From NCBI RefSeq assembly GCF_052327305.1, contig NZ_CP182486.1:2604001-2668000 (forward strand): 64,000 bases of DNA, written 5' to 3'. Source of the DNA: Sphingobium sp052327305. Lineage in GTDB: Bacteria; Pseudomonadota; Alphaproteobacteria; Sphingomonadales; Sphingomonadaceae. This document shows, in pieces, positions 17,202-26,760 of this stretch (positions within the stretch are counted from its first letter, which is position 1; each line of letters opens with the position of its first letter). The notes beneath the pieces are model-generated. The model saw nothing but the letters and a program-made list of their open reading frames with translations. It made no database searches and was not told where the DNA came from. A program made the translations under genes and the position numbers.

Positions 17202-18675
17202 ACCAGCTTGCCCCGTCACGCTCGATGAGCGCGATGCCCGCCGATGGCCCCCAGGTGCCGGCGGCGTAATGCACGACCTGCTGGCCGGACTCCTTCCAGC
17301 TCTCCGTGATGGAATCGATCCATGTCCACTGCGCTTCCACTTCGTCGCGGCGGACGAAGAGGGTCGTGTCGCCTTCCAGCAGATCGAGCAGCAGGCGCTC
17401 ATAGGCAATGCGGCGGCGCTCCCCTTCGAAGGCCGCGGCGAGGCTGACGTCGAGACCGACTTCCTGTAGCTTCACTCCGTCACGATCGAGGCCGGGGCGC
17501 TTGGCCATCAGGCACAGGCGGATATTCTCGTCCGGCTGCAGGCGGATAATGAGCGAGTTGGGTTCCAGCGCGCGCTGATAGCCGTCGCGGCCGAAGATGC
17601 TGTGCGTCACCGGTTTGAATTGGATGAGGATTTCCGACTGCCGGTTCGGCATGCACTTGCCAGTGCGCAGGTAGAAGGGCACGCCCGTCCAGCGCCAATT
17701 GTCGATATGCGCCTTCAAGGCCACGAACGTCTCGGTATCGGACGGGTTGCCCAGCTCCTCGGCATAGCCTTTGACGAGTTTTCCCTTCACCGCGCCGTCG
17801 CGATACTGGCCGCGCACGCTGTGCGTCCCGACGCTGTCGGGCGTCATCGGACGCAGCGAACGCAAGGCCTTCACCTTCTCGTCACGCACGGCGGTGGAAT
17901 CCATGCGCGCCGGCGGCTCCATCGCAATGATGGAGAGGATCTGGAGGACGTGGTTTTGCACCATGTCCTTGAGCGCGCCTACCCCGTCATAATAAGAGAC
18001 GCGGCCCTCCAGCCCGACCGTCTCCCCGACGGTGATCTGCACATGGTCGATCGCCTCGGAATTCCACAGCGGCTCGAACAGCCGGTTGCCGAAGCGCAGT
18101 GCCATGAGGTTCTGGACCGTCTCCTTGCCGAGATAATGGTCGACCCGGAAGATCTGGTGCTCGTTGAAAAGCGCACCGATGGCGTCGTTGACTTCGCGCG
18201 ATGATGCGAGATCCTTGCCGATCGGCTTCTCCATCGCGATGCGTGTGTCCGCCGCGACGATGCCCGCCTGCGCCAGGCCCTCCGCCGTGGGCGCGAAAAG
18301 GGATGGGGGCGTGGAGAGATAAACGGCGACGGGGTCGCTGCCTTCCTTCTTCACACGCGCAGCAAGCGCCTTGAACTGAGCGGCATTTCCTGCCTCTACA
18401 GGCACATAGCCGACGATGTTCAGAAAGCTGCTTATGCGCTCATCATCCAGCATCTCGGGCTGGACGAACTGCCCAAGCGTCTCGCGGATCGTGGCGCGGA
18501 ACGCATCGTCGTCCATCTCCGTGCGGCCGGAGGCGAGGATGCGGAACGGATCGGGCAGCAGCCCATCGGAGTAGAGATTGTAGAGGGAGGGAAACAGCAT
18601 CCGGTGGGCAAGATCACCGGTGGCACCAAAAAGGATGAGCGTGGCAGATTTGTCGGGCAAGTCCGGCCCCTTCAC
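17194..18675 (-). CDS. zwf: Glucose-6-phosphate 1-dehydrogenase
   Basis: A 493-residue NADP-linked dehydrogenase that makes 6-phosphogluconolactone, first step of the operon's pathway. The Rossmann motif ILFGATGDLAHR is at residue 14, the active-site RVDHYLGKE with catalytic His region near 180, and the substrate-binding MEKPIGKDL before it. Late motifs VPFYLRTGK and WTWIDSITESW fit. No 6-phosphogluconolactonase gene is present in the operon. It is the first gene; its promoter must be in 18676-18924. Confidence 0.95.
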   Translation of the reverse strand: MKGPDLPDKSATLILFGATGDLAHRMLFPSLYNLYSDGLLPDPFRILASGRTEMDDDAFRATIRETLGQFVQPEMLDDERISSFLNIVGYVPVEAGNAAQFKALAARVKKEGSDPVAVYLSTPPSLFAPTAEGLAQAGIVAADTRIAMEKPIGKDLASSREVNDAIGALFNEHQIFRVDHYLGKETVQNLMALRFGNRLFEPLWNSEAIDHVQITVGETVGLEGRVSYYDGVGALKDMVQNHVLQILSIIAMEPPARMDSTAVRDEKVKALRSLRPMTPDSVGTHSVRGQYRDGAVKGKLVKGYAEELGNPSDTETFVALKAHIDNWRWTGVPFYLRTGKCMPNRQSEILIQFKPVTHSIFGRDGYQRALEPNSLIIRLQPDENIRLCLMAKRPGLDRDGVKLQEVGLDVSLAAAFEGERRRIAYERLLLDLLEGDTTLFVRRDEVEAQWTWIDSITESWKESGQQVVHYAAGTWGPSAGIALIERDGASWYD

Positions 18676-18924
18676 ATTCGTTGACGGATAATCGGGGAGC
18701 GTGGCCCCCGTCGGTCTGCACGCATACTGTTATAAGTCCCGTTGTTCGCTGCGCAACTCCCGCACGGGATTTGATGGGGTTTTTGTCTGAAAAGCGAGGG
18801 CTGTCATTCGATCGGCCAGTAGCGGGATCGACCCGGCGAAGGCTGCAGTTTCCACTGGACGCCCGGCGGCCTCATGTGGCATCGCGCCCGCTCTGGCTGC
18901 TCCGATAAGGGCAGGCCACCCAGC
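18676..18924. other. Intergenic region between zwf and tRNA-Leu
   Basis: About 250 bases without a credible gene. It must hold the zwf operon promoter (minus strand) and the tRNA promoter (plus strand). A short palindrome CCCGCACGGG lies near 18759. No HexR-type or other recognised operator could be identified by eye. Confidence 0.4.
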
Positions 18925-19009
18925 GCGGGCGTGGTGAAACTGGTAGACGCGCCGGACTCAAAATCCGGTTCCGAAAGGAGTGTCGGTTCGATTCCGACCG
19001 CCCGCACCA
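18925..19009 (+). tRNA. tRNA-Leu (anticodon CAA)
   Basis: The 85-base sequence folds as a long-variable-arm tRNA: acceptor GCGGGCG pairs with CGCCCGC, the anticodon stem CCGGA/TCCGG encloses loop CTCAAAA giving anticodon CAA, and TCGGTTCGATTCCGA forms the T arm. The discriminator A and an encoded CCA end at 19009. It reads UUG leucine codons. Confidence 0.96.
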
Positions 19010-19028
19010 ACCTTCTACAAATAAAGTG

Positions 19029-19937
19029 CTAGTTTCCGACGGCGGGCGCCTGCGGGCTCTGCGGCTGGAGAGCAGGCGGAGCAACCTGCACAACGGGGTT
19101 TACCCGTGCTTCCAGCAGGGCTGCTGCCTCGATCACGTCCAATGCCCGATGGGCTTCGTTATAGCGCCGGGCCTTTTGCAGCCATGCCTCGACACCGGCA
19201 TCCCGACGCAACGCCTCGACCTCGGCGATAGCCAAATCGATCTGGCCGCTCTCCACGTCAAGCCGGGCACGGGAAAGCCGCGCTTCCGGCGTGGCGGGGG
19301 GTGAGCCTGCGCGGCGCACGACCACGAGACTGCCAACTTCCCGCATCACCGCTGTCCACCAGCCTTCGTCCGGATTGCCGCGCGAAACCGCAACGCCGAT
19401 CTCGTCGAGACCGGCTCGCAGCATAGGGATGGTCACGGGCTGGACCGAGGCGTTCACGATGGTGGCCACGGCACGCGGCTGAGCCTGACCGAAAATGAGG
19501 CGCAACTGCCCTTCCACCCGATCAAGCGGCGCCCCCGTATCCAGAGCGCGACGAGCCGCAAAGGCGACCAGCATCGCCTCGGCGCGGCTGGCGTAGCCGG
19601 CGGCGGACTGCGCCGCGACCGCGATACGCGTCAGGCGTTGCTCAAGATCCAGTACCCTAGCGGTCTGCGCATCGATCGACGTGGGGGTGTAGGCAATCAT
19701 CGGCCGGGCAGGCACGGCCATGGCATTCTGGGAATCGACGTTGGTCGCGAGGGGATCCACCGGACCCGCCGACGCATCGGAAGATGTCGACGAACTGGGC
19801 TGGTTCCGCCAGCGAGACAGGCCCCAGGCCATGGCAGCCAAACCGGCAATGAACGACAGCAGCACAAGGGCGATAATAAGCCGGCTGCTCGCACCCCGGC
19901 GCGGAAGCGCGGGCTCGGTCGTGAACTCATCCGTCAT
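19029..19937 (-). CDS. Mitofilin-like inner-membrane protein of the heme operon
   Basis: A 302-residue protein with one N-terminal membrane helix (SSRLIIALVLLSFIAGLAAMAWGL, cut here to the hydrophobic part around residues 19-42), a low-complexity Ser/Pro linker, and a helical periplasmic part rich in Ala, Arg and Glu that includes ARVLDLEQRLTRIAVAAQS. Proteins of this COG4223/mitofilin-like type often follow hemC-hemD in alphaproteobacteria. Its function here is not known; membrane organisation or coupling to heme synthesis are possibilities. It lies 30 bases after hemD. Confidence 0.78.
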   Translation of the reverse strand: MTDEFTTEPALPRRGASSRLIIALVLLSFIAGLAAMAWGLSRWRNQPSSSTSSDASAGPVDPLATNVDSQNAMAVPARPMIAYTPTSIDAQTARVLDLEQRLTRIAVAAQSAAGYASRAEAMLVAFAARRALDTGAPLDRVEGQLRLIFGQAQPRAVATIVNASVQPVTIPMLRAGLDEIGVAVSRGNPDEGWWTAVMREVGSLVVVRRAGSPPATPEARLSRARLDVESGQIDLAIAEVEALRRDAGVEAWLQKARRYNEAHRALDVIEAAALLEARVNPVVQVAPPALQPQSPQAPAVGN

Positions 19938-19967
19938 CGTCGGTTGTATGGTTATCGCCCTGCAGGA

Positions 19968-20651
19968 TTATATTCTAGCGCTACCATCTTGGCATATTCG
20001 CGCGGCGAGAGCCAGCATTGCCTCATCGGAAGGTTCGCGTGCGCTATGGATGCTGTGCCAGCCTGACCCACATTCCCCGGCTGCAGCGTCGCTGATCGCG
20101 ACAATGTCCACGCGGGCGCGGGTTTGCACCGGAGTAAGTCCAGCGAAACATGCGCCGGCGCGGGGCGAATGGATGAGCGCGCACAGGGCGCTATCCACCA
20201 GGGCGGCAAGCTGTGCAGCGGCCTCTTCCCGCGGAACCGTCCGGTACACGACCAGACGCTCGACCGCGAAACCTTCCGCATCATAAGGCCGCACCTCCGC
20301 ACCGCAGATATGAAGCACAGAGCGATGGCCCGCTTCTTGAAGCAGCGGCAGTGTGCCGGCTATGTCTCCCGGGCCGACGATCGCGTCATCCCGGCCACTG
20401 GCTTGAGCGGTTGCCTTCCCGACGGCGTAGAAGGGAAGGTCGCGCGTGACGGCGAGGACATCCCCGCCATGCCTCGCTCCATTCGCGCTGGTGAGAAGAA
20501 CGGCGTCGAACCTCGCCGGGTCCGGCAGAATATGGGCCACGGCTTCGACGGTGAAGAGTGGGCAGGCGATAGCCTCCAGCCCCATCGCCTCTGCGCGTCT
20601 TGCCGTCTCCTTCCCGCCCGGCTCGGGCCGCAGGACAAGGAGAGGAATCAC
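19968..20651 (-). CDS. hemD: Uroporphyrinogen-III synthase
   Basis: A 227-residue protein of the HemD fold, which closes hydroxymethylbilane to uroporphyrinogen III with inversion of ring D. The family is poorly conserved, but LVLRPEPGGKETARRAEAMG at the start, FDAVLLTSANGAR near residue 48, PFYAVGKATAQA and ALIHSPRAGACFA fit. Position directly after hemC with a four-base overlap supports it. The product feeds heme and, through CobA in this window, siroheme. Confidence 0.87.
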   Translation of the reverse strand: MIPLLVLRPEPGGKETARRAEAMGLEAIACPLFTVEAVAHILPDPARFDAVLLTSANGARHGGDVLAVTRDLPFYAVGKATAQASGRDDAIVGPGDIAGTLPLLQEAGHRSVLHICGAEVRPYDAEGFAVERLVVYRTVPREEAAAQLAALVDSALCALIHSPRAGACFAGLTPVQTRARVDIVAISDAAAGECGSGWHSIHSAREPSDEAMLALAARICQDGSARI

Positions 20652-21574
20652 GACGCCCCGACGAAGAGCGCGCGAAGCGCCGGGCTGGCACCCCGCAGCA
20701 GCGCCTCCGCGAGGGTGCGGGCTGCGCTTTCATCGTCCTCATCGGACCTGAAATCGCCCGACATCGTCTCGGTGCCGTCGGGACTCAAAATCTGCCCGCG
20801 CAGCCAGAGCTGGCCGGAGTCGAGGCGTGCGAGCGCTGCGATGGGGGAGCGGCACGTGCCGCCCAACCCGGCGAGAAAGGCCCGCTCGGCCATGACGCAC
20901 CGGTTCGTATCGGCATGGTCGATGGCGGCGATCAGCGATCGTGCGACAGCATCATCGGTTCGACATTCGATGCCGACCGCTCCCTGAGCCGGCGCAGGCA
21001 ACATGGTGTCGATGGGGATGGTGGCGCCGATCTCGCTCTGCCCCAGCCGGTCGAGCCCCGCCGCTGCCAGCAGGGTCGCATCCGCTTCCCCCGCCTCCAG
21101 CTTGGCAAGGCGCGTCGCCACGTTCCCGCGAAACAGCGTGACTGAAAGATCTGGCCGCAGCGCAAGCAACTGAGCCGAGCGACGTGGAGAACTGGTGCCG
21201 ATGACCGCGCCGGGCCTGAGCGCATCGATCGACGGTGCGCCGATCAGTCGATCTTCAACCGCAGCGCGCTCAAGCATCCCGGCAATCGCGATCGCATCAG
21301 GGCGGATGGTCTCGACATCCTTCATCGAATGAACCGCGCAGTCGATCTCTCGCGTGAGAAGCGCGCGATCCAGCTCCTTGGTCCACAGCGCTTTGCCGCC
21401 GATCTCGGCCAAAGGCCGGTCCTGAATGCGGTCGCCACTGGTGACGACCACGCAGATCTCGAGCTGATTTTCGTCCCAGCCGTGCGCAGCGCGCAGAGCG
21501 TGAGCGACCATATGAGCCTGAGCCAGAGCGAGCGGCGAACCGCGTGAGCCGATGCGGAAGGGAGACTGTTTCAT
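20648..21574 (-). CDS. hemC: Porphobilinogen deaminase (hydroxymethylbilane synthase)
   Basis: A 308-residue enzyme that joins four porphobilinogens into hydroxymethylbilane. Motifs: FRIGSRGSPLALAQA at the start, KALWTKELDRALL, DCAVHSMKDVET with the catalytic Asp, IGTSSPRRSAQ and FRGNVATRLAKL; the dipyrromethane cofactor Cys is in GIECRTDD. It is divergent from tsaD, with 45 bases between start codons, so the two promoters must overlap. Confidence 0.95.
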   Translation of the reverse strand: MKQSPFRIGSRGSPLALAQAHMVAHALRAAHGWDENQLEICVVVTSGDRIQDRPLAEIGGKALWTKELDRALLTREIDCAVHSMKDVETIRPDAIAIAGMLERAAVEDRLIGAPSIDALRPGAVIGTSSPRRSAQLLALRPDLSVTLFRGNVATRLAKLEAGEADATLLAAAGLDRLGQSEIGATIPIDTMLPAPAQGAVGIECRTDDAVARSLIAAIDHADTNRCVMAERAFLAGLGGTCRSPIAALARLDSGQLWLRGQILSPDGTETMSGDFRSDEDDESAARTLAEALLRGASPALRALFVGAS

Positions 21575-21619
21575 GCTTGCCGCTTGCCCTAGCGGGCGCG
21601 CGCACTAGAGAAAAGTGCA

Positions 21620-22654
21620 ATGGCAATCATTCTTGGCCTCGAATCCAGTTGTGACGAGACAGCGGCAGCGCTCGTCACCAGTGACCGGCGCATTCTCTCG
21701 CACAAGCTGCTGGGGCAGGAAAAGGCGCACGCGCCCTATGGCGGCGTGGTGCCGGAGATCGCGGCGCGCGCGCATGTGGAAGCGCTGACTCCGCTGGTGG
21801 AAGCAGCGCTGGACGAAGCGGGCCTCACTCTGGCCGAGGTTGACGCGATTGCCGCGACGGCGGGGCCGGGGCTCATCGGGGGTGTCATCGTGGGGCTGGT
21901 GACAGGCAAGGCGCTGGCGATGGCGGCCGGCAAGCCGCTGGTCGCGGTCAACCATCTTGAGGGTCATGCGCTATCGCCACGACTCGCGGAGCCGGACCTC
22001 GCTTTTCCTTATCTTCTCCTGCTCGTCTCCGGCGGGCACTGCCAGCTGCTCGAAGTGCGCGGCGTGGGGGACTATCGCCGGCTGGCCACGACGATCGACG
22101 ATGCGGCCGGGGAAGCCTTCGACAAGACGGCCAAGCTTCTGCGTCTGGGCATTCCGGGCGGCCCTGCTGTGGAAAGGTTGGCGGCGCAGGGCGATCCGCG
22201 CGCCGTGCCGCTGCCCAGGCCGCTGGTGGGATCGAGCGATCCGCATTTTTCCTTCGCTGGCCTCAAGAGCGCAGTGATGCGCGCTGTAGACACCGGGCTT
22301 CACCAGCCGGCGGACATTGCGGCGAGCTTCCAGCAGGCGGTCGTGGATTGCATCATTGATCGCACACGGCGGGCGCTGGGCAGGGCGGATGCTCCCACGG
22401 CGCTCGTCGTGGCCGGGGGCGTCGCAGCCAACGGCGCAGTGCGAGCGGCGTTAGCTGCGCTGGCGGCCGAACAGGGCCTGCCGTTCGTCGCCCCACCGCT
22501 CTGGCTCTGCACGGACAATGCAGCAATGATCGGATGGGCAGGTTCGGAACGTTTCGTAGCGGGGCTGACGGATGACCTCGCGGTTCCCGCGCGCCCCCGC
22601 TGGCCGCTCGATCCTTCGGCGGAAGCCGTGCGTGGCGCAGGAGTGAAGGCATGA
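21620..22654 (+). CDS. tsaD: tRNA N6-adenosine threonylcarbamoyltransferase TsaD
   Basis: A 344-residue ASKHA-fold enzyme that installs t6A at position 37 of ANN-reading tRNAs with TsaB, TsaE and TsaC (not in this window). The start MAIILGLESSCDETAAA and the metal-binding pair in VNHLEGHALSP are diagnostic; LLVSGGHCQLLEV and VVAGGVAANGAVRA also fit. The last codons share ATGA with the gpsA start. Confidence 0.96.
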   Translation: MAIILGLESSCDETAAALVTSDRRILSHKLLGQEKAHAPYGGVVPEIAARAHVEALTPLVEAALDEAGLTLAEVDAIAATAGPGLIGGVIVGLVTGKALAMAAGKPLVAVNHLEGHALSPRLAEPDLAFPYLLLLVSGGHCQLLEVRGVGDYRRLATTIDDAAGEAFDKTAKLLRLGIPGGPAVERLAAQGDPRAVPLPRPLVGSSDPHFSFAGLKSAVMRAVDTGLHQPADIAASFQQAVVDCIIDRTRRALGRADAPTALVVAGGVAANGAVRAALAALAAEQGLPFVAPPLWLCTDNAAMIGWAGSERFVAGLTDDLAVPARPRWPLDPSAEAVRGAGVKA

Positions 22655-23637
22655 GCGGGAAGATCCGGATCGGCGTGATTGGCGCGGGCGCCTGGGGCAC
22701 TGCGCTTGCCCAATGCGCCGCCGCGGATGGCGACGAAGTGACGCTCTGGGCGCATGAGGCCGATGTGGCCGAAGCCGTCAATGCAAGGCGTGAGAATAAG
22801 ATCTATCTTCCCGGAGTGCCGCTGTCCCGGTCCATCATTGCGACGACCGAAGTGAGTGCTCTGGCGGACGTGAACGCGTTGCTCGTGGTCGTGCCGGCTC
22901 AGCATCTGCGCGGGGTGCTTTCGCGCATTCATGTCGGTGATAGACCGCTGGTGCTCTGTGCCAAGGGGATCGAGGCAGGCACGGGGTTGTTGATGTCCCA
23001 AGTTGCGGCGGCCGTGCATCCCGGCGCGCCCATCGCCGTACTGTCCGGGCCGACCTTCGCGCATGAAGTGGCACGCGGGCTGCCCACGGCGGTGACGCTG
23101 GCTTGCGAAAGCACGCCCGTCGCGCGGGCGATTGCGGCGCGAATCGCGCGCCCGGCTTTCCGCCCCTATCTTTCCGACGATGTGATCGGCGCCGAGATTG
23201 GCGGCGCAGTAAAGAACGTGCTCGCCATCGCGTGCGGTGTCGTTGACGGTGCCGGGCTGGGCCAAAATGCCCGCGCGGCTCTGATCGCGCGGGGTTTCGC
23301 CGAAATGAGCCGCTTCGGCACGGCGCTGGGCGCGCGGGGCGAAACGCTGGCGGGCTTGTCCGGCCTTGGGGATCTTGTGCTCACTTGCTCTTCTACGGCC
23401 TCGCGCAATTTTTCGTTAGGCAAGGGGCTGGGCGAGGGAAGAAGCGCGCAAAGCCTGCTCTCCGATCGGCGGAGCGTGGCGGAGGGGGCTTTTACCGCGC
23501 CCGTGCTTCGTGATGTGGCGCGGCGGGCACGCGTGGAAATGCCGGTGGTCGAGGCGGTATGCGGGCTTCTTGACGGGTCTCGATCGATCGACGAGACAAT
23601 CGCCGGTCTCCTTTCGCGTCCGCTGCGCAGTGAATGA
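22651..23637 (+). CDS. gpsA: Glycerol-3-phosphate dehydrogenase [NAD(P)+]
   Basis: A 328-residue enzyme reducing dihydroxyacetone phosphate to sn-glycerol 3-phosphate for phospholipid synthesis. The GVIGAGAWGTALAQ nucleotide motif is near residue 7, and PTFAHEVARGLPTAV, GAVKNVLAIACGVVDG with the catalytic Lys, and LAGLSGLGDLVLTCSS are family signatures. It overlaps tsaD by four bases; the flippase gene begins a few bases past its stop. Confidence 0.95.
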   Translation: MSGKIRIGVIGAGAWGTALAQCAAADGDEVTLWAHEADVAEAVNARRENKIYLPGVPLSRSIIATTEVSALADVNALLVVVPAQHLRGVLSRIHVGDRPLVLCAKGIEAGTGLLMSQVAAAVHPGAPIAVLSGPTFAHEVARGLPTAVTLACESTPVARAIAARIARPAFRPYLSDDVIGAEIGGAVKNVLAIACGVVDGAGLGQNARAALIARGFAEMSRFGTALGARGETLAGLSGLGDLVLTCSSTASRNFSLGKGLGEGRSAQSLLSDRRSVAEGAFTAPVLRDVARRARVEMPVVEAVCGLLDGSRSIDETIAGLLSRPLRSE

Positions 23638-23647
23638 CGCCGCCAAA

Positions 23648-25198
23648 ATGACCAGCGATGCGGCCATGCCAGAGAGGCGGGAGCAGGACGATATCGCGGC
23701 GCTCGCGAAGGGCGGGCGCACGAATGTCATGGGATTCGTCCTCCGCCTCGTGGCGCGCCTCCCTTTTCTGCTCGTCGCTGGGCGACTCTACGGGGCTGCG
23801 ACGCTTGGCCGCTTCGCCTATGCAATCCTGATTATCGAGTTCGCTGCTCAACTGGCGACAATCGGCCTCAAGCGCGGTCTTGCCGAACAGCTCTCGCACG
23901 CGGAACAGCAGGACGGACGGCCGGCAGCGCATGTCGTCGCCGATGCGATCCTGCTGACGGTCATCGGATCGCTGATCGTGGCGGCGCCTCTCATCCTCTT
24001 CCCGCAAGCGATGTTCCCCAACAGCGGGATCCACGGGCTCGATCGCCTGCTTCCCCTCGCGATTCTCGGCAGTGCTGTGGCGGATGTTGCGCTTGCTGCG
24101 TGCGCCTACCGCTTCAACGTCGCTGCCACAGTGCGGGCACGGGCGGTCATCGAGCCGTGGACGATCAGCATCGCGGCGTTCGCGTTCTATTTCTATTCCG
24201 CGCGGGACGGCCTGATCCTTTCCTATGTGGTGTCGATCATCGCGGCCTTTTTCGCGGCGCTCTGGCCGGCTTTCCGCCTTTACGGGCTGCCGACCGGCTG
24301 GCGACCTCATCCATCGAGATTATGGCACATGACGCGGCGCAACCTGCCGCTGGCAGCGGCGGATGCCATTGAGCTCGGCACGCGCCGACTGGATGTGCTC
24401 ATCCTCGGTCTGTTCACCGCCCCCTATGTTGTGGGGATTTATTATGTCGCGCAGCAATTCGCGTCTTTGCCGCAAAAGCTCAAGACCAGCTTCGAGCCGG
24501 TGCTGGGTCCAGTCATCACCCGCAATATCGCGGAAGGCAATCTGGTCGGCATTGCCGGCCAGGTCTGCCAGGTCGGCTTCTGGATCGTATCCGCTCAGCT
24601 TCTCATCGCTTTGGTGCTGGGTATGCCGGGGGAAGCGGTGATGGGCATCGTTGGGCCGAATTTCGTCGGCGGGACAGCCGCGCTCGTCTTCCTGCTGGCG
24701 GCCGAAGTGCTTGCCGCGCCCGCCGTGGTGAGCGAGGCAGCGCTCGTCTATCTTGCGCGGCTGCGCAATCTCTACATCTCGATTGGCATGATCGCGCTTC
24801 AGGCAGTGCTTACCGTTGCGCTTATCCTTCTGGGCCGGCGGTTCGGTTTGCCGCCGCTCTGGATCGCCGCGATGCCGGCGCTCGCGCTCGCTCTCGCGCT
24901 TCTAGCCGGGGCTCTTGCCAAATCTGTTTTGCTCGGACGGATTGTTGGCGTGACTATTCGAGTCTGGCGACCGATCCTGATTTTGGCGGGACTTGCCACT
25001 GGAATGGTGGGAGGCGCTTTCGCGGCATTGCCTCGCCGTTTCGAATGGACCGAGCTAGTCTTTGGTATTCCGCTGATGATCGGGATCTACGGCGTCATCA
25101 TGTGGCGATGGGGCTTCCGTGAGGAGGACCGCGCGTTGTTCAGCCGCAGCGCAAAAGCCGATGCCCGCGCTGCCAGCGTATCATCAGCGGCGCCGTGA
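23648..25198 (+). CDS. Polysaccharide flippase-like membrane protein (MOP superfamily)
   Basis: A roughly 516-residue multi-pass membrane protein with about 12-14 hydrophobic segments, of the Wzx/MATE-type exporter superfamily. Seen: GRTNVMGFVLRLVARLPFLLVAGRLYG at the start (in part), FAYAILIIEFAAQLATIGLKRGLAEQL, and GTRRLDVLILGLF in the middle. It would flip lipid-linked glycans across the inner membrane; the substrate is unknown. The ATG at 23648 lies eleven bases after the gpsA stop; a GTG at 23630 overlapping gpsA is an alternative start. Confidence 0.8.
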   Translation: MTSDAAMPERREQDDIAALAKGGRTNVMGFVLRLVARLPFLLVAGRLYGAATLGRFAYAILIIEFAAQLATIGLKRGLAEQLSHAEQQDGRPAAHVVADAILLTVIGSLIVAAPLILFPQAMFPNSGIHGLDRLLPLAILGSAVADVALAACAYRFNVAATVRARAVIEPWTISIAAFAFYFYSARDGLILSYVVSIIAAFFAALWPAFRLYGLPTGWRPHPSRLWHMTRRNLPLAAADAIELGTRRLDVLILGLFTAPYVVGIYYVAQQFASLPQKLKTSFEPVLGPVITRNIAEGNLVGIAGQVCQVGFWIVSAQLLIALVLGMPGEAVMGIVGPNFVGGTAALVFLLAAEVLAAPAVVSEAALVYLARLRNLYISIGMIALQAVLTVALILLGRRFGLPPLWIAAMPALALALALLAGALAKSVLLGRIVGVTIRVWRPILILAGLATGMVGGAFAALPRRFEWTELVFGIPLMIGIYGVIMWRWGFREEDRALFSRSAKADARAASVSSAAP

Positions 25199-25331
25199 CA
25201 GCGTCCCGCCGAAACGACGTGACCCTTTATAAGGCAACCGCTAATCTGCGGCGCAATTTCGTTCTTGCATTCACCGCGCGAAGCGGCACTATGTTGCAAT
25301 GCACAAGAGCAAGACGACCTGAAAGGCGCCG

Positions 25332-26741
25332 ATGACTTTCTTCGAGATGCTGGATGAGAACGGCTCCGTGAGGGAGTGCTATGCTCAGGTTCAGCAATGG
25401 GTGGAAGAGACCGGAATAGGCGGGCTCAACCGCCGGCTCGAAGAAGCGGAGGCGATATTCAGAAGGATCGGCATTACCTTCGCCGTTTATGGCGAGGGGG
25501 GCGATCCCGAGCGGCTCATTCCCTTCGATCTGTTGCCGCGCATCTTCACCGCGCTGGAATGGCAACGGCTCGATGCGGGTATCCGGCAGCGCGCACGGGC
25601 CCTCAACGCCTTCATTCATGACGTCTATCATCGTGGCGAGATCATCCGGGCAGGAATCGTTCCGGCGAACATCGTCTACAATAATAGTGCCTATCGCCCG
25701 GAAATGGCTGGGTTCACGCCGCCCGGCAGGGTCTACAGCCATATCGTGGGCATCGACATCGTGCGGACGGGGCCAGGTAATTTCCAGGTTCTGGAGGATA
25801 ATTGCCGCACCCCATCTGGCGTTTCCTACATGCTGGAAAACCGCGAGATCATGGCGCGGATGTTTCCCGGCCTGTTCGCTCAGGGCCTTGTCCAGCCAGT
25901 AGATCAATATCCGGATCTGCTTCTGAAGAGTCTCAAGGAAGTGGCGCCGCCCGGATGTACTGACGATCCCACGGTCGTGGTGCTGACTCCCGGCTCGCTC
26001 AACAGCGCTTATTATGAGCACAGCTTCCTTGCGGACCTGATGGGCGTCGAACTGGTCGAGCCGGCGGATCTCTTCGTCGACGAGGGCTTCGTCTTCATGA
26101 AGACGACGCAGGGGCCAAAGCGAGTCGACGTCATCTATCGTCGTATCGACGACGACTATCTCGATCCGCTCGCCTTCCGCCCCGACAGCCTGCTGGGTGT
26201 GCCGGGCATCTTCAACGCTTATCGCGGTGGCGGCGTGACATTATGTTCGGCACCCGGCGCGGGTATTGCCGATGACAAGGCGATCTATGTCTACGTGCCG
26301 GACATGATCCGCTTCTATCTCGGCGAGACGGCGATCCTGGAGAATATCCAGACCTGGCAATGCTCCCGTCCGGATGAATGCGCTTATGTGCTCGAACATC
26401 TGCACGAATTGGTCGCAAAGGAGGTCCACGGATCGGGCGGTTACGGGATGCTCATTGGCCCCAAATCGACCAAGGAGGAAATCGCCAATTATGCCGATCG
26501 CATAAAGGCAAGTCCGGGTGAGTTCATTGCCCAGCCGACGCTCGACCTTTCCACGTCGCCGACGCTTGGCCCGGCGAGCATTGTAGGGCGCCACGTCGAT
26601 TTCCGGCCCTATTGCCTCGTCGGCAAGGAAGTGCGGCTGGTCCCCGGCGGGCTAACCCGCGTGGCGCTGACCGAAGGGTCGCTGGTCGTGAACTCCAGCC
26701 AGGGTGGCGGGGTGAAAGACACCTGGGTGCTGCGGGCATGA
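25332..26741 (+). CDS. Circularly permuted ATP-grasp protein (DUF404/DUF407)
   Basis: A 469-residue protein of the circularly permuted ATP-grasp type 2 family, predicted to form peptide or amide bonds using ATP. Signature text: GRVYSHIVGIDIVRTGPGNF, VLEDNCRTPSGVSYMLENR, VDVIYRRIDDDYLDPLAFR and VKEVHGSGGYGMLIGP-like text (AKEVHGSGGYGMLIG). It begins a four-gene operon with alpha-E, a transglutaminase-like gene and an Anbu peptidase. This group is conserved in proteobacteria; its product is unknown. The gap of 133 bases upstream must hold the promoter. Confidence 0.93.
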   Translation: MTFFEMLDENGSVRECYAQVQQWVEETGIGGLNRRLEEAEAIFRRIGITFAVYGEGGDPERLIPFDLLPRIFTALEWQRLDAGIRQRARALNAFIHDVYHRGEIIRAGIVPANIVYNNSAYRPEMAGFTPPGRVYSHIVGIDIVRTGPGNFQVLEDNCRTPSGVSYMLENREIMARMFPGLFAQGLVQPVDQYPDLLLKSLKEVAPPGCTDDPTVVVLTPGSLNSAYYEHSFLADLMGVELVEPADLFVDEGFVFMKTTQGPKRVDVIYRRIDDDYLDPLAFRPDSLLGVPGIFNAYRGGGVTLCSAPGAGIADDKAIYVYVPDMIRFYLGETAILENIQTWQCSRPDECAYVLEHLHELVAKEVHGSGGYGMLIGPKSTKEEIANYADRIKASPGEFIAQPTLDLSTSPTLGPASIVGRHVDFRPYCLVGKEVRLVPGGLTRVALTEGSLVVNSSQGGGVKDTWVLRA

Positions 26742-26760
26742 GCGGGCAGGGGGAACGGTC

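Noticed and set aside
18804..19010. Minus-strand open frame starting VRAVGIEPTLLSEPDF over tRNA-Leu
   Set aside because: It is the antisense of the tRNA; such frames are a well-known false prediction.
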